From Jacaranda mimosifolia (lineage: Eukaryota > Streptophyta > Magnoliopsida > Lamiales > Bignoniaceae), in assembly GCA_018894105.1 (NCBI GenBank), contig CM032125.1, positions 29,931,032 through 29,995,031 of the forward strand: DNA of 64,000 nucleotides, given 5' to 3'. Below, one piece after another: positions 37,641 to 49,043 of the stretch (position 1 is the first letter of the stretch; each line of letters opens with the position of its first letter). The notes under the pieces are model-generated. The model saw only the letters and a program-made list of their open reading frames with translations, made no database searches and was not told the origin of the DNA. A program made the translations under genes and the position numbers.

Positions 37641-38511
37641 GGGATGGCAATTGTATCGTATTAGGTTGTTTCGTGTCAGGTTGAAATGAAAATTTTAATT
37701 TATAAAATTTTGCTCAACTTGAGCCCAATTTGAATGTTTTCGTGTCAATTCGAGCCCAACCCATTTTGTCTTGTGATTTTTTTGTCAACAATTCATCAAA
37801 TCGACAACATGTTATATTCAACTAAAATTTAATAAAAGAATTAACTCATACCAATATTGTTGGAAAAATCAACTTGTTCCAAAATTTTAAAAAAAGTCAA
37901 CATTATTTGTATCATGGAATGATTTGATAATTGGACTCCATGCAATTTCCTGTACACCATCAATACTATAGAAATTGCAATGTTAAATCAAAAGTTCATG
38001 ACAACTCAATTTTAACAATCATGAAATTGAATTCCAGCAAAGAAATACAATTCTTCCCATCCAATCATTAATAACCACTCTAACGTCACTAAGTAGTCAA
38101 GTATTAAGTATTAAATTTTAATTCATTACAAATCAATCTAGAATTTAATTATTTAAAATTAATATTAAGTTATTAATTAAAAATACAAAAAGTGGCATAT
38201 TCCATCTTTTAGTTTCAACCATATCTCTTATTGCTATTCTCTTCTTTCAATTGAGGTTTGGTACAAAAAATAAGTATACAAAATATTAATTCATAAAAGA
38301 TATGCATACATATATACTTTTTTTTTTCCCTTTCTTAAAGATTTGGGTCGGGTTGGCGGGTTACTCAATAAAATTGTTGTGTTTATCAGCTAACCCAAAA
38401 CCCACCCCGAACTAACCCACAATTGTTGTGTTGCTTATCAAGTCAACCCGATATTGACCCAATCCAATGTTCTCTAACTTAAACCCAATAATAACGTGTC
38501 ATGTCAAAAAT
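37641..38511. mobile_element. Possible non-autonomous hAT-like element
   Basis: The left end GGGATGGCAATTGTATCGTA and the reversed right end GAGTGACAATTTTTGACATG share the GGCAATTTTTGACA-type terminus common in plant hAT MITEs. GGGTTGG/CCAACCC motifs near the right end (38345-38465) also fit. A clean 8-bp duplication was not found, so the borders are approximate. Confidence 0.4.
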
Positions 38512-38961
38512 TGTCACTCATAATTTTCACTTGGCTTCATCCTAATCGGGTACTACACAACTCCATTCTTCATCAGTGCAAGAAATGGAAGTAAAAATTT
38601 TGTGATATAATCTAACTACACTATGTATTATTTAGTTACCTGCCACTCTGGTGTGCAACATTGGAATGCTAGAGTGCACAAGGCTTTAAAAAAGAGAGAT
38701 CCACCTAAGGACCAATATGTATGTGCTATATTTATAGTTAGCATCATCTTTTGACTTGACAATTAACTGTCTAATTTATGGTGTTCACGAGGTGCAACAC
38801 CCTCAAGCTGATCGTAACTTTATACGATGTTTTGTGATGTCAAATATATAAGCAGATAAAATTGCATCATTGCTAACAGTTATAGTTTTGAGTTTAGTGG
38901 TAAGTACCTGATTCTAACAATTATATTAAAGTCAGGCTATGGGCTCAAGTTTTAGGCTGGT

Positions 38962-38975
38962 GGGGGGGGGGGGGG
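38962..38975. repeat. Homopolymer G tract
   Basis: A run of 14 G in AT-rich intergenic DNA. Confidence 0.9.
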
Positions 38976-39227
38976 AGTTGTTGAATTTATTGTCAGCATC
39001 ATTCTTTGGAAAAAAAATGCAATTTTAGTCCCCCAACTATTGTCCATTTTGATGTGGGATAAGCACATTTGGTCTATTATTCATTGATTTTTCACATATT
39101 TAGTCCAATTTTTCGCACATTCAATCATTTAGGCTAATTTTTTTTCAATATAACCAAGCTTAATGCCCAAGCAACTCTAGTTGAGCTCCAAATTTAGGGT
39201 TTTTTTTTTTCCATTTGTTATCACCAC

Positions 39228-39510
39228 TGGGGGTGTAAGTAGATATTAAATGAATTGAATACATCATTTTCGTATTTGTATCCATTTAACTTTTCGAACA
39301 TTCATATACAAATACGAATTTGACGGATATTTAAAAATGATGTCCAAATTCATATTTGTCAGATATCGGTTCAATTCAGATATATCTGTATTCGATTATA
39401 ATTATTCAGATGCATCCATATATTAAACTTATTTGTATTCAAATTATTTTTTCGATATTCATATTCAATAATAATTATTTAGATATCTACTCATGAATTT
39501 TCAAATACAA
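39228..39510. mobile_element. Possible short hAT-type MITE
   Basis: The left end GGGGGTGTAAGTAGATATTA and the right-end AGATATCTACTCATGAAT form an imperfect inverted pair, with many GATAT/ATATC words between them. It is the same terminal type as the candidate at 17067-17423. No target duplication was identified. Confidence 0.4.
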
Positions 39511-39689
39511 GAACTAAAACATAATCGATTAAGCATCGGTTAACTATGTGACAACGGATATCAGGTACAGTTCAAACCCTCACTTTGCATAGTTTCAAAA
39601 GATGATAAAACTTTTTTTTACTGCCAATAGGGATAAGAATATCTGCTGCATAAATCTGAATGATCTATCAAATCAAAAGGTAGAATGTC

Positions 39690-40237
39690 TTTTGTATATG
39701 AAGATCCTAGTTGGACATGGCATAGATGCCTAGGTCATGCAAAAATGAAATTACTAAATCATATTGTTAAAAAGAATCTAGTAAAAGGAATTCCCAATTT
39801 GAGTTTTGACAAAAACTAAGTATGTGATGCATGTGTGAAAGGGAAGCAATTAAAAACTTCTTGTAAACTAATACATGATGTTTGAACTTCCAAACCTTTG
39901 AACTTCTTCACCAAGATCTTTTCGGTCCAATGAAAACTCAGTCATTAGGTGGAAGTAAGTATGTCTTTGTAATCGTGGATGATTTTTCTCGTTTTACTTG
40001 GGTTCGTTTTCTTTCACATAAAAATGATGTATTAAGATCCTTCATTCCACTCACTAAGAAAATTCAAAATGAAAATAGTTTCCATATTAAGTCTGTAAGA
40101 AGTGATCACGAATGGTCTGGAATTTGATAATATAGACTTCAACAATTTCCATGATGAATGTGACTATATCATGACTTTTTTGCTCCTAGAACACCCTAGC
40201 AAAATGGGTCAGCTGAAAGAAAGAACAGGGTATTTCA
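39690..40237 (+). pseudogene. Ty1/copia integrase fragment (GAG-pre-integrase plus core)
   Basis: The stretch from about 39699 encodes a WHRCLGHAKM zinc-binding start and the VCDACVKGKQ cysteine pair, followed at 39882-40127 by LLHQDLFGPMKTQSLGG, VFVIVDDFSRFTWVRF and an IKSVRSDH patch with the second catalytic Asp. These are integrase motifs of plant copia elements (SIRE-like wording). At least one stop and two frameshifts occur. The reading ends abruptly where a different copia LTR begins at 40238. Confidence 0.8.
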
Positions 40238-40640
40238 TGTTGGAATAGTGCCCTGCAAACCAATTAGATTGGCATTGTAAACTATTTCACTTGTAATACA
40301 ATCTTGATTGAATGATATTATTTAAATGGGGATCTTTATCTTATGCTTATATTTACTTCATTGGCATTTGGTTGAAGCCCTTAGATCACATAAGACTATG
40401 GGACTTGGTCACACACTATTGGTGCATCATGGAATAAGTCTTAGACAGTCGTGATCATAAATCTTCTAAGTCATAGGATCTTATGAGATAATGCATCTGA
40501 GATCCGGATAGACTAGCACTAACAATGCATAAATCCAAGAGTTGAATATTGCTCTGCTCCATGAGCAAGGCCATATAAGATATAGGTGCATGTTAATGAG
40601 TGCTTGTTAGAGACAACGCACTAAGGGCCAGCCCAGAGAA
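40238..40640 (+). repeat. Partial copia LTR (left copy)
   Basis: It begins TGTTGGAATAGTGCCCTGCA and is nearly the same as the sequence starting at 41123 for about 380 bp, to the GTGCTTGTTAGAGA block. It is then joined directly to RNase H coding sequence, so its 3' part and the whole 5' coding region of its element are missing. Confidence 0.75.
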
Positions 40641-40666
40641 TCTACTAGACTTGTAAACTACTAGAT

Positions 40667-41108
40667 GGCCTAAAATCCACTTTTGGATCTATATTTTATC
40701 TCAATGGCAACGAAGTGAGTTGGAAGAGTTCAGAACAAGACACCATGGCTGATTCAACCAGAAAGGCAAAAAATATTACAGCTTCAGAAGCTGCAAAGGA
40801 AGGTGTTTGGATGAAAACTTTATCCAAAAATTGGATGTAGTGCCTAGCATTGTTGAGCCTATAGTTGTCTTCTGTGACAACAATGGCGCAGTAGCCAAGC
40901 TAGAGAGCTAAGATCCCATCAACGATCTAAGCATATTTTGAGGCAATTTCATTTGATCCAAGAGATCATTAAAAGAGTTGACATCCAAGTGGAGAGAGTT
41001 GCCTAGGAAGAGAATATAGTAGATCCACTAACTAAACCCTTATTGCAAAAGGTCTTTGATGAACATCTTGAGAAGATGGGTCTTAAGAATATGGGGAATT
41101 GGCTTTAG
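40667..41108 (+). pseudogene. Ty1/copia RNase H C-terminal fragment
   Basis: The stretch encodes KSTFGSIFYLNG, VSWKSSEQDTMADST and ASEAAKEGVWMKTL, the standard copia RNase H motifs, then a patch ending VDPLTKPLLQKVFDEHL. Frame breaks occur near 40830 and 40915, and a TAG near 41008. The stop at 41106-41108 is followed at once by the polypurine tract, the normal 3' layout of a copia element. Confidence 0.8.
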
Positions 41109-41122
41109 GGCAAGTGGGAGAT
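41108..41122 (+). other. Polypurine tract of the copia element
   Basis: GGGCAAGTGGGAGAT lies immediately before TGTTGGAATAG; this is the classical copia tract adjoining a 3' LTR. Confidence 0.8.
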
Positions 41123-41870
41123 TGTTGGAATAGTGCCCTGCAAGCCAATTAGATAGGCATCGTAAACTATTTCACTTCTGATAAAATCTTGATTGAATGA
41201 TATTCTTTAAATGGTCTTATACGTTTATTTTCTTCATTGACATTTGGTTGAAGCCCTTAGATCACACAAGATTATGGGACTTGGTCACACACTAAGTGTT
41301 GTATCATGAAATAAGTCTTGCACGATCATGATCTTAAACCTTTCAAGTCATAAGATCTTATGAGACAGGGCATTTGAGATCCAGATAGACTTATACTAAC
41401 GATGCATAAATGCAAGAGTTGTATATTGCTCCGCTCTATGACCAAAGCCATATGAGATATGAGTGTATGTTAGTGGGTGCTTGTTAGAGAAAAAAGTACT
41501 GAAGGATTTGTGAAGGATTTGTTAGTACCAAGTATGTAGTGGCAGGTTCTCCAGCTTACGTTAGTGCATTTCATTGGTCCTTTGACTTGAGAATCCATGG
41601 TAACCTTGTGTTTAGATCCTCATGCTTTCACTCCTCCTTGATCATGTAGTGGGTCTTTCAGGTGGTGATTGGGTATGAGCTACTTAGACATGGAGGTTTG
41701 TGAAATCCAAGATAGAATCCAACTCCTTGTCGTTGTGATGGGCAAGTACATTTCCTATGTATTCTATAATAACCAATTTCTAAAAATCCTTACGCAAGGT
41801 GGTATGATAATTCGAAAGAGGAGTTTTCCAAAGATGAGATCATAAAGGAGAATCAAACATTAGGAATAGA
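41123..41870 (+). repeat. Copia LTR (right copy), with primer-site-like sequence after it
   Basis: It starts TGTTGGAATAGTGCCCTGCA right after the polypurine tract and matches 40238 onward for its first 380 bp. A TGGTATCAAGGC sequence at 41874, close to the tRNA-Met primer site TGGTATCAGAGC, suggests the LTR ends shortly before it. The exact end is uncertain. Confidence 0.6.
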
Positions 41871-43733
41871 AGTATGGTATCAAGGCTATTAAGGAGCCAG
41901 CAAATATCTTGCCCCCGACCTCTTTCGAAAGATAGTAGATGGAAGGACTGTATTTGCATAGCACGCGTAGAGTTAGAATAGTTTTCCAAAAGTATTCATT
42001 TCGGCCAATTAGTTTGGTTCCATGGGCTTGAGGTTGGACATCAACCAATGAATGGAGATTAATTGAATTAAGTCGAGCAGTTTAAAAAAGTTTAAACTAA
42101 TGTGAATATTTGATATTTTAAAATCATAAGAGTTGTGAGCCCATGTCTAATTAATGATTGGTAGAATCCTATGGGTCACACACAAAAGCCAATTGTAAAT
42201 TCTACTTGATGAAGGGAAACTTTCTAAGAGTTAGAAAAATTCCAAGTTGACCGATTTTGGAGATAAATGTTTTTATAGTCATTTTGGCTTGATCAATTAA
42301 TTGATCAAAATCACTAAATTCTCGATTCATATGATGGATTGGAGTGTTCGGATGATGTTGTGCGTGACTTCTTGATTGATGAATTGATTCATGCTAATAT
42401 GTGTTTTAAGTGTTAATTCATATGATTAGCATGTTTTAATTCATAGCTGCTAATGTTGAATATTGATTTGGCATTAGTTGACGCTATTTGTTGATATAAC
42501 ATGTTATTAAGGGCCTTAAGGTGTTTTGATCATTTTTGGATCCAATGTGATTGGAGATTTTTGAAGAACTTGATTCTTACTTCAACTTGTTTTTAAAAGC
42601 ATGATTGATAACTTGAAATTTAATTTAAAAGGCGTTTTAGATATGAAATTTCATCTATACTATTTGACTTAGGCAAAACCCAAAACAAGGCAATTGTCGG
42701 CCATGATTGGGCGTTGTGCAGGTAGCAAACATGCCAAAGGTGTGCTTGCCACGCAACTGTGTGCCCAGGCTGGGCGGCAGTGTGCTAGTTACGATTTTGA
42801 GAGTTTTGAGTGTTGAATTTTGGTTCCTTAAGTGACCAAAAGTGTTTTAAATCACACATAATAAATGCACAAATGTTGCGCAAGTTTTCAAAATTATATT
42901 TGACATTTTTTATTACTTTTAGAAACTTGTTAAAGTTAATATTCAATAATTGTGCAGAATTGTTATGCTTGCTCTTGTTTGACCAATTAATTTTTTGTGA
43001 AATAAACATTTAATTGTTGGAATTAAATATCAACTCTAGATTTATTTTTTGTGCATTTAATTATTGAATGGATGATGAATGAATGGGGATGATCATGAGC
43101 CTTAATATTGATTTTATTTTTTTCAAGTTGTTGAAAAGGGCTGTATCAAATTGGGGCTTCCATGCATCTTAATTTCTATCTTGTAAATGTTATAAGAGTA
43201 GAATCACTAGAAATGAGGATTTCTTTCTCATGTAATTATTACAAGGAGTAAAGAAGTCCATTTAATACATGGAGACCTATGAGGACCCATAAATGTATGG
43301 GATATACTCATGTAATAGATTGATTTAATCAACCCACTTAAAATCAACTAGAAGGTGCATCTATGGCTCTAAGTGCACCACTTGGGTAGGCTCATGGTCA
43401 TCCCGCCCTAGAAGCATGCTAGGAACATTTACTTACTTATGCTTTCCATATCCTATTGATATATGAGATGCATGGTTATGATATATAAAATCTAAATAAG
43501 AAGATAAAATTACTGAGATCTTTGTAGGCAAGAAAAACCCTCAACTTAAAAAGTCTAAGTGCTCTCAAATATTAAGTCAAAATGGATATAAGTTAATTAA
43601 TCCATGCCTTCTACCAATAATAATATATGGCATGACGACACTACTATCTTTGTGTGATATACATCCGGTCATAGGGGTAACACTTAGGTGGAAAGCTGTG
43701 ACCATATTCTTAGTATATGATACACCTTTGATT
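41871..43733 (+). other. Copia-derived leader DNA, left part
   Basis: No protein is recognised. The stretch lies between the LTR/primer site and the gag fragment at 47.4 kb once the solo LTR at 43739-46987 is removed, so it is best read as non-coding leader of the same element. A GATATACATCCGGTCATAGG block near 43657 recurs in similar form at 47188, beyond the solo LTR. Confidence 0.45.
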
Positions 43734-43738
43734 TGAGG

Positions 43739-46700
43739 TGTAACACCTCGATTTTTGGGATTATAAATTTAAGTTGATTAAATTAAATCAATAAAGATTA
43801 GGTAGAAATATTGGAAATTTGAGAATTTGATTATAAACGAGGTAGGGACTCGATTGTTTAAAATTATAAGGTTAAGGGGGTCAATGCGAGCGAAATAAAA
43901 GTTTAAGGACTTTAGAATAATTAGATTTGGACTTGATTGCCCAAAAATAGAAATATTGGAGGGTCAATGTGTGTAAAATAAAAGTTATAGGACTAAATTG
44001 AAACGTAGGGGCTAAAAATAAAGTGGTTAAGAAGCCTAGGGACCCAACTGAAAATGGTGGAAAACGTTTGGGGGAAAATGAAGGTTTGGAAAGTAATATC
44101 CTATATATAGAATAAAGGACGAAGGTTTGTTTAATTTTCAAACAAAACCCCAACTCACCCCACGCTTAGTTGATCGGAGAATGACCGTCAAACTCAGAAC
44201 TTAAGCCATAAACGCCTTCCTCTCATCATCAGGAGGTTAACCATACCAAAAATGCCTAGAACTACTGTAGAAATCACCGTGAATGAAGAGGCGATGGCGA
44301 ACAAGCAATGGTGGTCGTAGTTTCGCCATTTCCAGCGGCGAAAACTATTCTGGCTTTGGTGGGTTTTAGTTGTGAGCTTATGGGTAAGTTCATGGTGGTG
44401 TCAATTTGGGGTCTTGATGATTGGTGGCAAAGGAATTGAGGTGGTGGTGTGACGGTGACGGTGACGGGTTCCGCATCTATTTAAGGCCAATTCACCGGCA
44501 AGGAGGTGGCGAAGTTGGAAATTGATTGGGGCATTCTGCTGGGCTCGTAGAGGTACACCTGTGGGTGGTGGTGGCCTCTATCTCCGGCAGCGGCCGGTAG
44601 CCAACGGTGATGCTACGGCGGCAGTCTAATAGTAGGCTCAAAATGTGATTTTGAGTCCAGCTAGGTTATTCCTAGCTCGAGATTGGATCTCGATCCGATC
44701 CAATTTGGGTAATTTTCAATAATCAAATTTTAATTCGATCAATTTGTTATGTGTAATTGAATTTTTGGATTGAAGTCCAATTACCTTATGAACTAAGATT
44801 ATTAAAATGTAATTTAACCCATTATAAGTATTGAACAAACTGAATATGAAACCTAAACTTAGTAACTTGAGAAATGTTGATTTAACTTATGTTCCTAGTC
44901 GATAACATGGCATGCTATGAATAAAATGCAACCAAGCCTCACTTAAGGATTTAGTTGTATGAGTGTTAGAACAAAATAAATTATTGAACCTGGACTTAAT
45001 AGACCTAGAAAACTTGACTAATTTAAGAGTCTGAATCCTCAATACATAACTATAAAGTAATAAATTATCGAACCTGGACTTAATAGACCTAGAAAACTTG
45101 ACTAATTTAAGAGTCTGAATCCTTAATACATAACTATAAAGTAAGTGAAGCGATGAACCAAGTTATAGGAGATTAACCACTCAGAATTAAGTTTAGTAAT
45201 CTATAATTAGATTAGCTTAAGGTCTTAGAATAAGACAACCAAGGTTAATTGAGATAAGGTACAATTGAACTCTAGTGTTATGGTAACAAGTACCTCTAAA
45301 ATATTGGAACCCCAAACGCAACCACAAAGATGCAAACCAGATTGATAACCTCTCTATCCGTTGGTTAGGCAAGAACTACCATATTTAATTATCTTAAGTA
45401 TTTAGGTATGAAATAGCGATTAATGGATCGTGTCAATAACCTTAATCTGATAAAGATATCAGCTATCTTTATATTTAAGACTTGAAGGATTAACAAGACG
45501 GTAACTCAAGTTATCTTATGATAGTTCTCGGACTGACAAGGAAGCCAGAACCTGAGTGATTAAACGGCTAGGAATTCCTCTACTTTTATCAGGTGAGTTA
45601 TATTAGCTTTCATTATTGGGGAAAGAATATATATAGTTGCTATTACATTCTTATTGTTTGGTCCTGATTGTGCTGAGGCTGAATTGATGTTGTTTATTTA
45701 TTCTACAATACTCATCAATCATTGATTCTAGTGATACTCTTGATAGTCACTTTGTTCCTCTCTCGTGATCCTTAAATTATACCTACTTGAGTTCTAAGTG
45801 TGTAAACGAGCTTTGAGAAAATAATCTGTTTGTGAAAATAGTACTCCACATCGCTCTTTTATACTGAGCGCTTTTATAGATATTAATTAATATCGCTTTA
45901 TCTGAAATTGGCGATTGTGTTGAGGAAGCTAAAAAGTGATTTTGAAATATATGTTTTATTGCCATGTCTATCTTGAAACCAGCCTGGTGCTGAATTAGTG
46001 ATTTCGTATTAACATGGCGACTTGATGTGTTTAGTGATATGCTGTTGGAAGTATTCAGTAACATCAGTTATTATACTTAATACCCTTGGGTGGCCCTGGG
46101 ATCGATTATGAAAGACGGCTAAGCAGAATGGTTCGTAATGATAGATCTTTCGGTTGATACCCGTGTACAAAATCCTTACTCAATAGGCCAGCTGAAGGTA
46201 GCCGCCTATGAGCAGGATCAGGCATGTGGCTAGCTATGCCTAGTGAGTGATTAAGTGTCCGAGCCGATCACTCGGTACTTTGGAGGAATACGGGTTTTTG
46301 TGTTTTCGAAAGTGGAGTGATAAGGTAGGAGAACCACCAATAGCAAAAGTATGAAAGTGAATATTAATTTTATTTTATACTTTGAAACTCGAGTATTTAA
46401 CATAAACCAATTATTGTTCAAGTGATATATCGATCCTTTATGATCGTAATCGTGATTTAAAATTCCTCTGTGAGAGATAGTGAATTTGTGAAGTCTCATC
46501 ATTGGTATGGGATAGTAGTGAGATGAATCATTCTAAAATTTGACTAAAACCTTCTCTCGCTACTCTTGAGAATAATTATACCTCTATTTGTCTCTTATAG
46601 AATAATTGTGAAATTGTTACCTTATTGTTGTTGTTAAGCTATCTCACTAAGTCATTAGCACTTAAGTTGTTTTATTATTGTTATCCATTTTTTACACTTA

Positions 46701-46987
46701 GATAAGGATGACTAATGAAGACAAAATAGCCCAGGCATCACATAAGGTGATGAGGGTGATAGAAGGGCTAAGCGTGATTTGGTAGTTCGATTCAAAATTG
46801 AACCTCCGGTGAAGGATCGCTGTAGAAATTAAATATTTTGGATTTTTGAGAAATGTATTTTTCTCTTTGTAGGATTTAATTATTATGAAAATTTTGAGAA
46901 ATGTATTTTCTATTGTAAGGATGACGTGTGGCATTGCTTAAGTGGCACCTCAGCTGGAAGCAGGTGCCTCCCAGTCGGGGCGTTAAA
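43739..46987 (+). mobile_element. Solo LTR of the same large gypsy-like family (copy 2), plus strand
   Basis: It begins TGTAACACCTCG and ends GGGGCGTTAAA, where the related copy ends GGTGTTACA. The flanking 5-bp repeat TGAGG is intact (43734-43738 and 46988-46992). Blocks shared with the minus-strand copy at 1761-6328 occur in the same order throughout. The length is 3,249 bp, with no internal domain and no second LTR beside it. It sits inside copia leader DNA, so it came after the copia insertion. The final CA has mutated to AA. Open frames inside it match no protein. Confidence 0.88.
44979..45146. repeat. 84-bp tandem duplication inside solo LTR copy 2
   Basis: GAACCTGGACTTAATAGACC starts at 44986 and again at 45070, and about 84 bp are repeated with only two or three differences. 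The matching part of the other solo LTR is single, so the duplication is specific to this copy or its source and fairly recent. Confidence 0.85.
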
Positions 46988-46992
46988 TGAGG

Positions 46993-47405
46993 CTTACTAT
47001 GCATTATACACTTGGTGACGGGGAATGCTGTGGAGCGGTCTCAAATCAAAGTTGGTAGGTTCAACTTAACATTGAGTAATGTAGAGGTCGTCCATCAGAG
47101 GATCTGCATATAGAGGTGAGGCAAAATATATCAAGAGTTGCATAAAGATGCAATTAGCAAAAGTTACTTACCATTGGAATGTTTGTGGATATACATCTGG
47201 TCACAGGGGTCCACTTACAAGTCCTTAGGGTCGTGATTCTTACTAGAAATGAGATTTCCTGAATTCTTCTAGGGGGTGAAGAATTTGATAAAATAGTGGG
47301 AGAAAAATATGATTGCAAGACCATGAACATGTTTTGAATCTCAATATTCAATCATATGCTTATACTCTTCTTTTTTGCATCTCTTAGATTTTTGAAATCT
47401 TCTAA
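46993..47405 (+). other. Copia-derived leader DNA, right part
   Basis: It continues the leader interrupted by the solo LTR and runs into the gag fragment. No coding sequence is recognised. Confidence 0.45.
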
Positions 47406-47975
47406 ACAAGATAGCTAAAAATCCACCCCACATTATTTTGGAAACTAATCAACTCATCGGGCCTAACTTTTGCTATTGGTTGAGAAATCTTAAGATAGTT
47501 CTAGACTTCGAAAAGAGGACCTATGTCCTAGATCAAAGTTTGCCGGACACCTTGAATGATGATGTCACCGATGAGGCCCGTGAATTGTTCATTAAGTTTG
47601 TAGATGATGATCTATAAATGAGATACCTCATGATGGCATTCATGACCAACGAGCTACAAAAGACTCATGAACATATGAAGCATACAAGTAAGACTTATAC
47701 ACACATACAAGAGTTGTATGGTGTTCAAATAAGATACGAAAGGTTCGCTTTGTCTAAAGAGTAAAGAGCTCTTTAGGTCAAGGATGGTTGAGGGCACAAG
47801 ATGATTGGACTCATTGAGAAGCTTGGACAACTTGATATGATTATAGACAATGACCTCTACATGGATTTGATCCTACAGTCATTGCCCTCTTCATTCGACC
47901 AATTCATTATGAACTTTAATATGTCCAAGCAAGAGATTATGATTAATGAATTAGTAAATATGTTAAACATATCAT
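47406..47975 (+). pseudogene. Ty1/copia gag fragment
   Basis: The reading gives WLRNLKIVLDFEKRTYVLDQ, then the SLPDTL and DEARELFIKFVDDDL patches, LMMAFMTNELQKTHEHM, and a final LILQSLPSSFDQFIMNFNM. These are the usual order of motifs in the capsid-like N-terminal domain of plant copia gag. Stops and small shifts are present (for example near 47617 and 47762). Homology ends near 47970, before the zinc knuckle, where T-rich DNA leads into a transposase gene. Confidence 0.8.
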
Positions 47976-48013
47976 AATCAATTTTTTTTTTTTTTTTACT
48001 TTCATTTTATAAG

Positions 48014-48780
48014 GTTGTCTAGGAGCTTTAGATGGAACTTATATCAAGGTAAAGGTATCTCAAACAGACAATCCAAGATTTAGAAACAAAAAAGAGGATA
48101 TAACAGTTAATGTGCTAGGGGTATGTGATAAAAATATGAAATTTGTTTATTTATTACCTGGTTGGGAAGGTTCTGCTGCAGATGGTAGAGTCCATCGCGA
48201 TGCTGTCAATAGGCCTAATGGATTGAAAGTGCCAAAGGGTATAGCACCATGCCTTATTTGTGCGTGATGTGTAATTAAAACTTTATTTTAAATCCTATAA
48301 AATATTTTTGGTTTACCTTTGTTCACAGGAAATTATTATTTGTGTGACAATGGTTACACAAATAGTGAAGGATTTTTGATGCCATACAAAGGTGTCAGGT
48401 ACCATCTTGATGAGTGGGGGGAGGGCTCACACATTCCTCGAAATGAAAAAGAATATTTTAATATGAAGCATTCCAAAGCCCGCAATGTGATAGAGCGAAC
48501 TTTTGGTTTACTAAAGGCACGGTGGGGCATTTTAAGAACTCATTTGTCTTACCCTATAAAGGTCCAAAATCGAATCATCATGGCTTGTGCTTTGCTACAT
48601 AACTTTATTAGAACAGAAATGGCTATAGATCCACTAGAACAACTTGTAGAAGATTTGGAGCAGCACAATGATGATGAAGATTATTCAGAGGATGTGGACA
48701 ATGTGGAATCCTCCCAAGAATGGAACAATTGGAGAGATAACTTAGCTCATTCCATGTTTAATGAGTGGAGACAACATTAG
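48014..48780 (+). pseudogene. PIF/Harbinger transposase, C-terminal part (DDE domain)
   Basis: Harbinger transposases cut and paste elements with TTA/TAA target sites. Exon 48014-48238 encodes GCLGALDGTYIKV with the first catalytic Asp and the LPGWEGSAADGRV patch. After a 90-nt GT-AG intron, exon 48329-48780 encodes YYLCDNGYTNSEGF with the second Asp and KARNVIERTFGLLKARW with the catalytic Glu, and ends in an acidic tail at a TAG. About the first half of the protein, with its helix-turn-helix, is absent: a T-run and a splice acceptor (TTATAAG) lie directly upstream, next to copia gag. The remaining exons have no stop, so the decay is mainly a 5' truncation. Confidence 0.85.
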
Positions 48781-49043
48781 GAGGACTTTTTGAGTTGTAG
48801 CATGTACATATTGTAAATTTGTATTGTTCTCTATGTACGAATTTAATATTATTGATTATGTAAGTTATTGATGTATAGTATTTGCAGATGGCAGTTTAAT
48901 CACTTCAGGTGAAAATAATTGTTTTAACACAATTATGTCTTAGTGAAATGATTATTCTTTTGAGATCTTACCACATGTGCCTAATAATGATTTCATGCAT
49001 GCTTCCATAATCATTCAGGTTTGTGCAATCATCAAATAATAGC

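Noticed and set aside
41860..42048. Minus-strand frame in copia leader DNA
   Set aside because: No family match and located in non-coding leader of a retroelement.
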